Below are positions 19,025 through 28,266 of a stretch of 64,000 nucleotides of DNA, one piece after another (within the stretch, counting starts at the first letter, position 1; every line of letters begins with the position of its first letter). The position numbers were made by a program, and so were the translations under genes. The notes below the pieces were generated by a model, which saw nothing but the letters and a program-made list of their open reading frames with translations, was not told the DNA's origin and did no database searches. The DNA is from Ardenticatena maritima (lineage in GTDB: Bacteria > Chloroflexota > Anaerolineae > Ardenticatenales > Ardenticatenaceae), in the NCBI RefSeq assembly GCF_001306175.1, contig NZ_LGKN01000004.1, positions 186,001-250,000 of the forward strand, read 5' to 3'.

Positions 19025-21280
19025 TTAGCGGCGCGTGCGACGTATCACCAGCAATCCCCCCAATACGCCCAGGGCAATTGCCAATAACATGCGTGTGTCC
19101 ACCCCCGCCTCAGAAATGAGTTCAACACTTTCAAGCGTCACGGCCGTCGGCGACGTCCCCGCATCCAGCGTGCCCAGGGTGAAATTGCTGCCCAGCAGGG
19201 AGACATCCACGCCCAGGAACTGCACCTGATCGCCGACGATGGCGGTGGCGGTGGCGATGTCGCTGAACGTCCCCGTTGTCCCGGTGCGCTTCAGCAGGCG
19301 GTAGTTGCTGACCGAACCCGCTGGGACTATGCCGCTCCCATTCATGCCGCCTTCGCTGAAGTCGAAGATGATGTCCACGGTGCAGGTGCCCGGGGTGGCG
19401 CAGTCCACGCCGGTGGTGTTGTCGGTGACATCGATGTAGAAGGAACGCGCCCAGCGCTGTGAGTTGGGGGCTGTCGCCCAGTCACCGGTGGTGGGCAGGT
19501 CGGTGGTGACGTTGCTGTTGGCAGCCACGTTGTGCCCGAAAAGCAGCCAGTCGCCGTCATCGTTGAGGAAGGAGCGGTCTACCACGATCATCCCGGCGGC
19601 GTGCGCCTGGGTGTGCTGATTGCCGCCAAATTGCCCAATGCCGGCTACGTTCAGGTCGAAATCGCCGTTGGCGTTGTCATCGCCGGCGTAGAGGTCGTTG
19701 GCGGAGAGGGCGATGCCGTACTTGGCGCTCAGGTAGTTTTCCACCAGGATACGTTCCGTATCGTTGAGGGCGGCGGAGAAGACGATGATTTCGGGAATTT
19801 GCCCATCGAAAAATTCGTCATTCTTGGTGATTGCGCGTCCAACGGCCGTTCCTCCGCTGGTGTCTACGTTTTGAGTGTTGATATTGATGGTGCCGATTGT
19901 GACGGAACCTTCATCATACACCAACACGTTGTTCGATGTCGCGCCGTTCAGCAAAACAGTGGATATGTTGTACTGCGCAGCGGTAAAAGGCACAGGATGG
20001 AAGTCGTTGCCTTCCCCGGCAAATCCATAGATATTCGACGGAGATAGGATAAGGCTCGCACGTCTTCCTATTTGCACCGATGAGGCGTTTTGCTCAAAAA
20101 CATTCTGCCATTGGCCAGTAGTTGTGGTTTGCCAACTAGCAACATAAGTGAACGTATCATCCCCAGCAGCCAGGACGGCTGAAGAGGAGGCTAGGTAGTC
20201 AGATGTAGAGCGATTGAACTGGATGGCAGGTTGTCCGTTCTGGGCGCCGGTAACATAGTTCGGTTGTTGGGATGGAGTGGCCTGGGTGTATACGAGTCCG
20301 TTGCCGCTCTGGTCCTGCCAGCAGGCGACATCTGTGCCATTCGCGGCCGTCGTCGTGCAGCCGGTATCGGCAAAGACGCCCGCATCGGCCTTCAGCCACA
20401 CTTCCAGCGTGCTGCTGCCATCGGTGATGCCCACGCTGCCGGGGCCGTTCCCGCCGCCCGCGCCGGGGGTGACGGCGGAGACTTCACGCACATACACATA
20501 CAATGTGCGGGTGGTGTAACTGCCGGCATTGGCTGCGAAAGTCCAGTCGGGATGCGTGCCTGGGTTGTTACCAATGCCCAGGTCGTCTGCCGGACGAGCA
20601 CCCACGTTATAATCCCACTGATTCCAGGCAAACACCGTCTGCCCGGCGCCATAATTGTGGACCTGCATGGAGCCGTAACAACTTTGGGGGTAATTTATTG
20701 CGTCAATTTTGTCATCGTAGTCATACGTGCTTGAACTTGCCCCTGGTAAATTCAGCGTGACATCTTCTATATAGCAATTGTGCCAGAACTCGATGTTGCC
20801 GGTGGTGATGTTGCTGCCGGTGGTCACGCCAGCCACGTTGCTGTCCACTGTCATGTTGCTCACCGTTTGCTGGAAACCGTTGGGATTGACGCTGATGACC
20901 GGCACGCCGGTCTGCTGCGCGTTTCCGCCAGTGAAGTCATCCATCGAAACCCACACCCACTGGCTGTCCAGTTCCAGGCAGTAACCCACCCGGTCATAAG
21001 CGCCAACGGTGGCGCTGTTGTCCACGCTGTAGGCGGGCATCGCACCGTTGTAATCCACATCGACCGGGATAGTCAACTGGTATACCAGGGAGTACAGCCC
21101 GGTTTCAGCGACGTTGGTTTCGCAGTTGTTGATTGCTGCTGGGGCAGACACACGATTCTCGGGCGGCGCGGCCAGTGTAACTGGCGCGGCGGCAACCACG
21201 AAAGCGACCACCATTACCAGCGCCAGGAGGGCGCGCAGCAGGCGGCTCAAAAAACTGGAAGATGAGGGTTTGTGATACAT
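19025..21280 (-). CDS. Secreted, C-terminally anchored surface protein with LamG-like region
   Basis: A 751-residue exported protein. The N-terminus has a basic region and hydrophobic core (LLRALLALVMVVAFVVAAAPVTLA) ending at a signal-peptidase-like site. Residues about 290-530 (LEVWLKADAGVF, WQDQSGNG, DYLASSS, VFSAALNDTER) resemble concanavalin/LamG-like domains of large surface proteins. The next section (AGIGQFGG, DWLLFGHN, WARSFYID) resembles modules often found beside them. The last 20 residues are a helix followed by IRRTRR, a membrane anchor with a basic stop. Base composition is lower in G+C than neighbours. It is monocistronic behind a strong AT-rich promoter; function is probably adhesive or structural. 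Confidence 0.82.
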   Translation of the reverse strand: MYHKPSSSSFLSRLLRALLALVMVVAFVVAAAPVTLAAPPENRVSAPAAINNCETNVAETGLYSLVYQLTIPVDVDYNGAMPAYSVDNSATVGAYDRVGYCLELDSQWVWVSMDDFTGGNAQQTGVPVISVNPNGFQQTVSNMTVDSNVAGVTTGSNITTGNIEFWHNCYIEDVTLNLPGASSSTYDYDDKIDAINYPQSCYGSMQVHNYGAGQTVFAWNQWDYNVGARPADDLGIGNNPGTHPDWTFAANAGSYTTRTLYVYVREVSAVTPGAGGGNGPGSVGITDGSSTLEVWLKADAGVFADTGCTTTAANGTDVACWQDQSGNGLVYTQATPSQQPNYVTGAQNGQPAIQFNRSTSDYLASSSAVLAAGDDTFTYVASWQTTTTGQWQNVFEQNASSVQIGRRASLILSPSNIYGFAGEGNDFHPVPFTAAQYNISTVLLNGATSNNVLVYDEGSVTIGTININTQNVDTSGGTAVGRAITKNDEFFDGQIPEIIVFSAALNDTERILVENYLSAKYGIALSANDLYAGDDNANGDFDLNVAGIGQFGGNQHTQAHAAGMIVVDRSFLNDDGDWLLFGHNVAANSNVTTDLPTTGDWATAPNSQRWARSFYIDVTDNTTGVDCATPGTCTVDIIFDFSEGGMNGSGIVPAGSVSNYRLLKRTGTTGTFSDIATATAIVGDQVQFLGVDVSLLGSNFTLGTLDAGTSPTAVTLESVELISEAGVDTRMLLAIALGVLGGLLVIRRTRR

Positions 21281-21702
21281 GAGATATTCCTTTCTTATCT
21301 GGTTGGAGTCAATTTCTCTACGAGCCGCCTATTGCGTATCCTGCCGCTCACGCATACAACATTAAACATGGGTTCAATTAATCACTTGCAAAATATTGCT
21401 ATTTATTTTTTTATTAAAAGGAAGTAATCTATTATAACAAATATAAAATTCAAAATCAATAGGCTAAAAGTGCAAAAAATTTTCGGTTCCTCCTCTACAA
21501 TTGTCGTACATAGGTCAAGTATTCTTAAAAATTTGTGTTTTCCTCGCTATAAAAACGTGCTCCTCCCCCCCCCTCTTGACAATCCCCCACATCTGGGGCA
21601 ACCTTCGCGCACAATCCACACGGACAACGCGCGTCCAATTGGGACGAAGCTGTACCCCGCAACAGTCCAACCAGACCCAAACAACCAAGAAGGAGTAGCA
21701 GG
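21281..21702. other. AT-rich intergenic region between surface gene and glyA
   Basis: These 422 bases hold no credible gene. The central part (about 21360-21480) is strikingly AT-rich for this genome and contains the leftward promoter at 21431-21459. On the glyA side there is a TATAAA at 21548-21553 with a poor -35, a run of nine C at 21565-21573 and a TTGACA at 21576. No known riboswitch consensus was recognised. Confidence 0.6.
21431..21459 (-). promoter_or_regulatory. Strong sigma-70-type promoter of the surface-protein gene
   Basis: On the minus strand TTGATT, a 17-base spacer and a perfect TATAAT lie in an AT-rich setting. The predicted leader to the ATG at 21280 is about 145 bases, and AAGGAAT serves as ribosome site. 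Confidence 0.7.
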
Positions 21703-23001
21703 ATGCGAAAAACAGCACCACCACTCACAGAAGACCGTCAGGCGCTTGTGCCGCCATCCGCGCCCCTCGCCGAAAGCGACCCCGAAGCGTGGGACATCAT
21801 CCTCGCCGAGCAAGCCCGCCAGCGGCGCGGACTCGAACTCATCGCCAGCGAAAACTACGTCAGCGCCGCCGTGTTGCGCGCCATGGGCTCGGTGCTCACC
21901 AACAAGTACGCCGAAGGCTACCCCGGTCGCCGCTACTACGGCGGCTGTGAAGTCGTAGACCGCGCCGAACGCCTGGCGCAGGAGCGCGCGAAACAACTCT
22001 TTGGCGCTGAGCATGTGAACGTTCAGCCCCACAGCGGCTCGCAAGCCAACGCCGCCGTCTACATGGCGGTGCTCAAACCAGGCGATACCATCCTGGGCAT
22101 GCGCCTCGACCAGGGCGGCCATCTCACGCACGGTAGCCCCGTCAATTTCAGCGGGCAACTCTACAACGTCGTCTCGTATGGGGTCAACCCCGAAACCGAA
22201 ACCATTGACTACGAGGAAATGGCGCGCCTGGCGCACGAACACAAACCGAAGATGATCGTCTGCGGCGCGTCCGCCTATCCCCGCATCATTGACTTCGAGC
22301 GCATCCGCGCCATCGCCGACGAAGTGGGGGCTTACGTCATGGCGGACATCGCCCACATTGCCGGGCTGGTCGCCGCCGGTCTGCACCCCTCGCCCATTCC
22401 ACACTGCCACTTTGTCACAACCACCACGCACAAAACCCTGCGCGGGCCGCGCGGCGGCATGATTATGTGTCAGGCGGAATTCGCCAAAGCCATTGACAAA
22501 GCCGTCTTCCCCGGCGGGCAAGGCGGGCCACTCATGCATGTCATTCTCGCCAAAGCCGTTGCGTTCGGCGAAGCCCTGCGCCCCGAATTCAAAATCTACC
22601 AGCAGCAAATCGTGCGCAATGCCAAGCGGCTCGCCGAGAAACTCGCCGACGCCGGTTTGCGCATCGTCAGCGGGGGCACCGACAACCACCTCATGCTGGT
22701 AGACGTGCGCAGTGCGGGTATCACGGGGAAAGTGGCCGAAAACGCCCTTGGGCGTGTGCATATCACCGTCAACAAAAACATGATTCCCTTCGACCCCGAA
22801 AGCCCCTTCGTCACGAGCGGTATTCGCATCGGCACGCCCGCCGTCACCAGCCGCGGCATGACCGAAACCGAAATGGATTTCATTGCCGATTGGATTGCGC
22901 AGGTGCTCTTCAATCACGACAACGAAGAATTGCTCGCCGAGATTGCGGGGCAAGTCGAAGGGCTGTGCGAACGCTTCCCGCTTCCGGGTGTGGACGCCTA
23001 A
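21703..23001 (+). CDS. glyA: Serine hydroxymethyltransferase
   Basis: A 432-residue fold-type I PLP enzyme that interconverts serine and glycine with tetrahydrofolate, the main one-carbon source. Visible motifs are LIASENYVS near residue 46, [17 protein letters not shown] near 67, [12 protein letters not shown] near 215, and [14 protein letters not shown] near 240 with the PLP lysine. Length is slightly above usual because of a 20-residue N-terminal extension. AGAAGGAG precedes ATG 21703. It leads a run with a small membrane protein gene after 19 bases. Confidence 0.96.
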   Translation: MRKTAPPLTEDRQALVPPSAPLAESDPEAWDIILAEQARQRRGLELIASENYVSAAVLRAMGSVLTNKYAEGYPGRRYYGGCEVVDRAERLAQERAKQLFGAEHVNVQPHSGSQANAAVYMAVLKPGDTILGMRLDQGGHLTHGSPVNFSGQLYNVVSYGVNPETETIDYEEMARLAHEHKPKMIVCGASAYPRIIDFERIRAIADEVGAYVMADIAHIAGLVAAGLHPSPIPHCHFVTTTTHKTLRGPRGGMIMCQAEFAKAIDKAVFPGGQGGPLMHVILAKAVAFGEALRPEFKIYQQQIVRNAKRLAEKLADAGLRIVSGGTDNHLMLVDVRSAGITGKVAENALGRVHITVNKNMIPFDPESPFVTSGIRIGTPAVTSRGMTETEMDFIADWIAQVLFNHDNEELLAEIAGQVEGLCERFPLPGVDA

Positions 23002-23020
23002 GGGCAGCAGGAGGAAAACC

Positions 23021-23521
23021 GTGTCAGGACACGAGCCCTCTCAACTGGAAGAAGTCTTCGCCAATGCGGCGCGTAGAGCGCGATACCTTTATTTCGTTTT
23101 TGGCGTCGCCCTCGTCATCTACACACTGCTCGGCTTCGTGCTCAAATTCACAGGCATCCTGCCGCCCGATGGGGGCTTCGTCTTCCAACGTGGGGATTCC
23201 ACAGCCACGTTGCTCGCCGTTGGCGCATCTGTTGCCAGCCTGGGAATTGCCGCCGTGGTGCTCCTCGTGCTCGCACCGCGTCGCTTGCGTGTTCCCACCG
23301 CCAACCGCGATCCCGAATTCATAAGCGCCGAACTGCAACAGCGCGCCCTGTTGACGCTCGCGCTCCTCGAAGCGCCCGCCATTCTCGGGCTCGTCGTCTT
23401 CCTGACAAGCGGCAACCTGGCTGTGCTGGGCTTGCTGGCAGGTGTCAGCGTGCTCTTGCTGCTGCTCACCTTTCCCAATGAAGCACGATGGCGCGAAGCC
23501 GCCCGCACCACTCACGAATAA
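23021..23521 (+). CDS. Four-helix membrane protein, hypothetical
   Basis: A 166-residue protein predicted to span the membrane four times: YLYFVFGVALVIYTLLGFVL, LLAVGASVASLGIAAVVLLVL, ALLTLALLEAPAILGLVVFL and LAVLGLLAGVSVLLLLLTF. The start is a GTG at 23021 with AGGAGG 7 bases upstream, better than any upstream ATG, which would lie within glyA. It sits between glyA and a terminator hairpin, so it is probably co-transcribed with glyA. I recognise no named family. Confidence 0.75.
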   Translation: MSGHEPSQLEEVFANAARRARYLYFVFGVALVIYTLLGFVLKFTGILPPDGGFVFQRGDSTATLLAVGASVASLGIAAVVLLVLAPRRLRVPTANRDPEFISAELQQRALLTLALLEAPAILGLVVFLTSGNLAVLGLLAGVSVLLLLLTFPNEARWREAARTTHE

Positions 23522-23544
23522 GCGGCTCTTTGCGACTCTGATAC

Positions 23545-23573
23545 GCGCGGCGCACGTTTACAGTGTGCCGCGC
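23545..23573 (+). terminator. Hairpin after glyA run
   Basis: GCGCGGCGCAC (23545-23555) and GTGTGCCGCGC (23563-23573) form an 11-bp stem with one G-U pair and a 7-base loop, 23 bases after the last stop and followed by a moderately T-rich stretch. Confidence 0.6.
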
Positions 23574-23660
23574 ATTGCTTTGAGGCGGCGTTTGTCATCC
23601 CGACGGCTTGTCGTAGCCTATGCACACACCAACCAACACAACACCAAGGAGTGAGCAATC

Positions 23661-24830
23661 ATGCGTCGTCGCCATGCCATTGCCTTCATTCTCTTGCTTG
23701 GGCTGGTCAGCCTCCTGGCGGACGTCACCTACGAAGGGGCGCGCAGCATCACGGGCCCCTACCTGGCTTTGCTGGGCGCGGGCGCCGGCATCGTGGGGCT
23801 TGTCGCCGGTGCGGGTGAACTGATTGGCTACGCATTGCGGCTTGTCTTTGGCGTGCTGGCCGACCGCACACGCCGCTACTGGGCGTTCACCATCGTCGGC
23901 TACGCTCTCAATTTGCTGGCGGTGCCCTTGCTGGCGCTCGCCAACTCGTGGGAAATCGCCGCCGCGCTCATCGTGCTGGAACGCACAGGCAAAGCCATTC
24001 GCGCCCCCGCCCGTGATACGCTTCTCTCGCACGCGACCGAACAAACCGGGCGCGGCTGGGGCTTTGGGTTGCACGAAGCCATGGACCAGATTGGCGCGCT
24101 GTTGGGGCCGCTTGTCGTGGCGGGGATTCTGGCGCGCATGGGCAACTACCGCCTGGCTTTTGCTGCCCTCGCCGTTCCCGCCGTGCTAGCCATGGTGGCG
24201 CTCTTCACCGCCCGCGCCCTCTACCCCGCCCCGGAAATGCTGGGGAAGAACCGCCCATCGGCGTCCACCACATCGCGCCGCCTGCTCCCGCGCACCTTCT
24301 GGCTCTATCTCATCGCCAGCGTCTTCATCGCCGCCGGCTACGCCGACTTCCCCCTGCTCGCCTTCCACTTTGAGCGCACGAACCTCATGCCCGCCACCTG
24401 GATTCCGCTCATGTACGCCGTCGCCATGGCAACCGACGCCATCACCGCGCTCATCTTCGGGCGCTTGTACGACCGCCTGGGCTTGCGCATTCTGGCGCTC
24501 TCTGTGGCGCTCAGCCTCTTCTTTGCGCCGCTGGTCTTCCTGGGGAACGTCGCCGTGGTCTTTGTGGGCGTTGTGTTGTGGGGCGTTGGGTTGGGCGCGC
24601 AAGAAAGCATCATGCGCGCCGCCGTCGCCGACCTGGTGCCCAGCGCACAGCGCGGCACGGCTTATGGGCTGTTCAACGCCGCGTATGGCTTCGCCTGGTT
24701 TGTGGGAAGCGCCATCATCGGGTTGCTCTATGAAAGCACGCTGTGGCTGGCGATTGCTTTTTCGGTGCTGGTGCAAATTGCTGCTATCATAACCCTGCAA
24801 CTGGTGCGACCGAACGAGGCAACCGCATGA
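23661..24830 (+). CDS. Major facilitator superfamily transporter
   Basis: A 389-residue protein with twelve hydrophobic segments. The MFS loop 2-3 signature appears as FGVLADRTRRYW near residues 71-82, and a second copy FGRLYDRLGLR lies in the C-terminal half near 270. A cytosolic loop rich in Arg/Ala (ERTGKAIRAPARDTLLS) resembles exporter-type MFS proteins. Substrate is unknown; drug or metabolite efflux is the default guess. Its stop overlaps the next gene (ATGA), so it is coupled to the MazG-like gene. Confidence 0.88.
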   Translation: MRRRHAIAFILLLGLVSLLADVTYEGARSITGPYLALLGAGAGIVGLVAGAGELIGYALRLVFGVLADRTRRYWAFTIVGYALNLLAVPLLALANSWEIAAALIVLERTGKAIRAPARDTLLSHATEQTGRGWGFGLHEAMDQIGALLGPLVVAGILARMGNYRLAFAALAVPAVLAMVALFTARALYPAPEMLGKNRPSASTTSRRLLPRTFWLYLIASVFIAAGYADFPLLAFHFERTNLMPATWIPLMYAVAMATDAITALIFGRLYDRLGLRILALSVALSLFFAPLVFLGNVAVVFVGVVLWGVGLGAQESIMRAAVADLVPSAQRGTAYGLFNAAYGFAWFVGSAIIGLLYESTLWLAIAFSVLVQIAAIITLQLVRPNEATA

Positions 24831-25222
24831 ATCAGCAGCATTCACCACTCACGTTTGATGAATTTCAAACCTGGTTTCGGCACTATGATGACGTGCGCGG
24901 TCTCACCGACGACCCACCGCTGGCTGTGCTCGCGCGGCTGGTGGAAGAAGTGGGCGAAATTGCCCGCCACGTTCTGCGCCTGGAAGGGGAGAAACCGCTG
25001 GACGAGACCGCACGCGAAGCCGAACGCGCCGCACTGGCGCTTGAACTCGCCGACGCCTTCATTTTTCTGACCAAACTGGCCAACATCTACGCGATTGAGT
25101 GGACGCCCACCATTCACGCCGCCATGCAGAAAGCCGAACACCGTTTCGACGTGGAAGACGGACGCCGCGAAGCCCAACGCCGCCGGAGCGCGCGTACCCA
25201 TCGGCGGGCAAAGGGCGAGTAG
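24827..25222 (+). CDS. MazG-like nucleotide pyrophosphohydrolase
   Basis: A 131-residue all-alpha NTP pyrophosphatase-like protein. The Mg-binding pattern is visible as LVEEVGEIARH near residues 37-47 and LELADAFIFLTKLAN near 73-87, the EExxE and ExxD signature of MazG/dUTPase-like folds. Such enzymes hydrolyse non-canonical or damaged NTPs to NMP and pyrophosphate. ATG 24827 overlaps the transporter stop by 4 bases. The C-terminus is very Arg-rich. Whether it is house-cleaning or signalling-related cannot be told. Confidence 0.82.
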   Translation: MNQQHSPLTFDEFQTWFRHYDDVRGLTDDPPLAVLARLVEEVGEIARHVLRLEGEKPLDETAREAERAALALELADAFIFLTKLANIYAIEWTPTIHAAMQKAEHRFDVEDGRREAQRRRSARTHRRAKGE

Positions 25223-25237
25223 CCGAAAGGAGCACGC

Positions 25238-26134
25238 ATGATGACCACCACCAACCACACCTGCCCATACGCCTGCACGTTCCTCACCACAAACGGCGTG
25301 CGCCTGCACACCATCATCGCCGGCCCTGAAAATGGCGCGCCTGTGGTGTTGCTGCACGGCTTCCCCGAATTCTGGTATGGCTGGCGGCATCAAATTCCAG
25401 TGCTGGCGGCGCACGGCTGCCGCGTCATCGTCCCCGACCAACGCGGCTACAACCTGAGCGACAAGCCGCCCCGCGTCGCCGACTACAACATGGACGCATT
25501 GAGCGACGACATGCTTGGCCTCCTCGACGCGTTGGGCTATGAGCGCGCCACCCTTGTCGGGCACGACTGGGGCGCCGCCGTCGCCTGGTGGACGGCGCTC
25601 CGCACACCGGAACGCCTGCATGCGCTGGTCATCCTGAATGTGCCCCATCCGGGCGTCATGCGGCGCTACGCGCGCCGTCATCTCTCGCAACTGCGCAAAT
25701 CGTGGTACATGTTTTTCTTCCAAATCCCGCGGCTGCCTGAATGGCTCATCCGCATGCGTGGCTTTGCCGCCGGACGGCGCGCCCTGCTCACCACCAGCCG
25801 CCCCGGTGCATTCAGCCAGGAAGACATCGCGCGCTATGTGGAAGCGTGGCAACAACCCGGCGCACTCACCGCGATGATCAACTGGTATCGGGCGCTTTTT
25901 CGGCACCCGCCGCAGCGCCTTCCCCACGGGCCACGTGTGCGCGTTCCCACCCACATTCTGTGGGGCAAGCGCGACGCTTTTCTGGAACATGAAATGGCGT
26001 CGCTCAGCCGCGACCTGTGCGACCAGGGGCGGCTCACGTTCTTTGACGACGCAACGCACTGGCTGCAACACGAAGAACCCGACGCAGTCAATGAGGCGAT
26101 TCTCGACATGGTACAGGCACACAAGGAGGCATGA
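25238..26134 (+). CDS. Alpha/beta hydrolase, epoxide-hydrolase type
   Basis: A 298-residue alpha/beta hydrolase. The oxyanion motif [15 protein letters not shown] near residues 44-58 and the nucleophile elbow [11 protein letters not shown] near 108-118, with Asp as nucleophile, mark the epoxide hydrolase/haloalkane dehalogenase branch. The catalytic His is probably in THWLQHEEP near residue 270. AAAGGAG lies upstream of ATG 25238. Its stop overlaps the msrA start (ATGA), so the two are coupled. The natural substrate is unknown. Confidence 0.88.
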   Translation: MMTTTNHTCPYACTFLTTNGVRLHTIIAGPENGAPVVLLHGFPEFWYGWRHQIPVLAAHGCRVIVPDQRGYNLSDKPPRVADYNMDALSDDMLGLLDALGYERATLVGHDWGAAVAWWTALRTPERLHALVILNVPHPGVMRRYARRHLSQLRKSWYMFFFQIPRLPEWLIRMRGFAAGRRALLTTSRPGAFSQEDIARYVEAWQQPGALTAMINWYRALFRHPPQRLPHGPRVRVPTHILWGKRDAFLEHEMASLSRDLCDQGRLTFFDDATHWLQHEEPDAVNEAILDMVQAHKEA

Positions 26135-26682
26135 TGAGCACGCAGTACGAACAAGCCACACTTGGCGGGGGGTGTTTCTGGTGTCTGGAAGCCGTCTATC
26201 AAATGGTGCGCGGTGTTGAGCGTGTGGTGCCGGGCTATGCCGGCGGGCACGTGCCCAACCCCACCTACGAACAGGTTTGCACCGGCACAACCGGGCACGC
26301 CGAAGTGGTGCAAATCACCTACGACCCCACCGTCATCACGTATGCGGACCTGCTCGACATCTTCTGGCACATTCACGACCCCACCACACCCAACCGCCAG
26401 GGCAACGACATCGGGCCGCAATACCGTTCAATCATCCTCTACCACAATGAAGAGCAACGGCGCATCGCCGAAGCCTCCAAAGCCGCCGCCGAAGCCTCCG
26501 GGCTCTGGGGGAACCGCCCCTTTGTGACTGAGATTGTGCCGCTGACGGCATTCTACGAAGCCGAACCCTATCACCACAACTACTACCGCCGCAACCCTTC
26601 ACAAGGCTATTGCCGCTACGTCATCGAACCCAAAATCGCCAAATTCATGCGCACCTACCGTGACCGTGTGAAGGAGGATTGA
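26131..26682 (+). CDS. msrA: Peptide methionine sulfoxide reductase A
   Basis: A 183-residue enzyme that reduces methionine-S-sulfoxide in proteins. The catalytic GGCFWCLE motif lies at residues 12-19 and GYAGG at 33-37. The [10 protein letters not shown] substrate-binding region is near 148. Length is typical for a stand-alone MsrA. The start overlaps the hydrolase stop. It belongs to a run of metabolic repair genes (MazG-like, hydrolase) and is followed at once by a sugar-isomerase-like gene. Confidence 0.95.
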   Translation: MMSTQYEQATLGGGCFWCLEAVYQMVRGVERVVPGYAGGHVPNPTYEQVCTGTTGHAEVVQITYDPTVITYADLLDIFWHIHDPTTPNRQGNDIGPQYRSIILYHNEEQRRIAEASKAAAEASGLWGNRPFVTEIVPLTAFYEAEPYHHNYYRRNPSQGYCRYVIEPKIAKFMRTYRDRVKED

Positions 26683-26684
26683 AC

Positions 26685-27671
26685 ATGCCCCTGCCGCCAC
26701 CCGACGCCGTCGCCGTCTCGTCATGGTCGTGGCACGCCCCTTTTTATGAAGGGCGGCTCTACCTGCACGATGTCCCCCACGAAGCCGCACGGCTGGGGTT
26801 TCAGGCGGTCGAACTCAACGACTTCATGCTCGCGCCGCCCCGTTTTGGGCGCGTGCGCACGCTGCTCTTCAAACTGGCGCGTGCGGCGCTGCACACCCTG
26901 CGCCCCCCGGTGGAAACAGGCGCCCCCACGCCGCCGCCCGCCCGCCTGGCACAGGTGCAAAGCCTGCTGGCGGCGTTCAGCCACCGCCACACCCCCGCCA
27001 TTCCCGATGAACTCATCCGCTACACGCACCAAAACCTTCGCCGTGTGCGTCAGGCGCTGGATGAAAGCGGTGTGCAATGCCTGGTCTGGACGGTGAACAG
27101 CGATTTTTGCACACCCGATACGGTGTGGGCGTGGCAAGAGCGCTACCTCCGCTGGGGGCTTGCCGCCGCGCAGATCCTCGGCGCAACACGTCTCCGCCTG
27201 ACGCTGGGCGGCACGGCGGACGCTTCCCCCGACGTGGAAACGCGCGTTGTCGAACGGTTAGCGGCACTGGCGGCATACGCAGGCACGCATCATCCCACCT
27301 GCCAACTGGTGGTGGAAAACCATTGGGGCATCACCACCGAACCGGAGCGGCTGTTGCGCATCCTCGACCGCGCCCGCCAGCGCGCGGGTGTCGCCATTGG
27401 GCTTTGTTTCGACCCCGGCAACCTGCCGCCCGAAACGCGCGAAGAGGGATGGGCGCTGCTCGCCCCGCAGGCGGCACATCTGCACTTTAAAACGTTCGCC
27501 TTCGACGCCGACGGCAACGAAACCACCTTGCCCTACGACCGCATTTTGCCGCTGGTGGGGGCAACGTGCGAAACCGTGACGATCGAGTTTGAGGGAGACG
27601 GCGACGCGCATACGGGTATCATGCGCTCGCTGGCACTCTACAAGCGACTGGTGGTTGGTATGCAGGCATGA
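26685..27671 (+). CDS. Sugar phosphate isomerase/epimerase-like TIM-barrel protein
   Basis: A 328-residue protein of the xylose-isomerase-like (AP endonuclease 2) TIM-barrel family. Features are the N-terminal AVSSWSWHA strand, VENHWGI near residue 210, CFDPGN near 248 and HLHFKTF near 268, where metal-binding Glu, Asp and His residues of the fold normally lie. ATG 26685 follows AAGGAGG with ideal spacing; the TTG 6 bases earlier is less likely. Members are isomerases, epimerases or dehydratases of sugars and inositols. The specific reaction is unknown. It lies 2 bases after msrA. Confidence 0.82.
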   Translation: MPLPPPDAVAVSSWSWHAPFYEGRLYLHDVPHEAARLGFQAVELNDFMLAPPRFGRVRTLLFKLARAALHTLRPPVETGAPTPPPARLAQVQSLLAAFSHRHTPAIPDELIRYTHQNLRRVRQALDESGVQCLVWTVNSDFCTPDTVWAWQERYLRWGLAAAQILGATRLRLTLGGTADASPDVETRVVERLAALAAYAGTHHPTCQLVVENHWGITTEPERLLRILDRARQRAGVAIGLCFDPGNLPPETREEGWALLAPQAAHLHFKTFAFDADGNETTLPYDRILPLVGATCETVTIEFEGDGDAHTGIMRSLALYKRLVVGMQA

Positions 27672-27686
27672 AGGCAGGTTCGCAAG

Positions 27687-28229
27687 ATGAGCGCCACGCC
27701 TACTTTTTCACAGACACCACGTCAGGAACAGCCTTTGCTGGTTGTGCGCCCCCGCTTTGTGCCCGATGTGGTCATTGCTTCGACCTTACCTTTGGCGATT
27801 TTTCTCACGCTGTGGGGCGGTGGTTTTTGCGGCGGTTTTTTCTACGTTCTCTTTGACAAGCAAGACGTCAATACGCCCACCTGGTTCCCATTTGTGGCCT
27901 GCGCGCTGAGTACCTTCTTCGGCTTGCCGCTGCTGGTACTCATTGGCACGCAACGCATGTACGCGCGCACCGAATACCGTTTCTACCGCGACCGTCTGGA
28001 ATTTGAGGAAGGGTTTTGGACGATTGAAAAGAAGATGATTCCCTACAACCGGATTACTGAAATCACTTTGAAAGAAGGCGTGATGCAGCGGCGTTATGGG
28101 TTGGGCACGATTGAACTGCTCACAGCCGGCACGGCAACACGTCCACAGCAAAGCGGCATCGAACTGCGCGACATTCCAAACCCAAGCGAGGTGTACGAGC
28201 AGGTGAAAGCGCTCATCCACACCACCTGA
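27687..28229 (+). CDS. Bacterial PH-domain membrane protein
   Basis: A 180-residue protein with two hydrophobic helices (VIASTLPLAIFLTLWGGG and WFPFVACALSTFFGLPLLVLIG), then a cytosolic bPH-like domain from about residue 90. In it, TEYRFYRDRLEFEEGFWTIEKKMIPYNRITEI is the typical strand pattern (quoted in part: YRFYRDRLEFEEGFW), followed by RRYGLGTIELLTAG and the ending LRDIPNPSEVYEQV. This layout matches YdbS/YdbT-like bPH2 proteins of unknown function. Confidence 0.8.
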   Translation: MSATPTFSQTPRQEQPLLVVRPRFVPDVVIASTLPLAIFLTLWGGGFCGGFFYVLFDKQDVNTPTWFPFVACALSTFFGLPLLVLIGTQRMYARTEYRFYRDRLEFEEGFWTIEKKMIPYNRITEITLKEGVMQRRYGLGTIELLTAGTATRPQQSGIELRDIPNPSEVYEQVKALIHTT

Positions 28230-28266
28230 AAAGCATATCAAGGCGTCCGAGAGAGCGAGAACGACG

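Noticed and set aside
21540-21702. Glycine riboswitch in front of glyA
   Set aside because: The tandem glycine-aptamer core was not recognised; the region shows only a C run and a short CCCC/GGGG hairpin.
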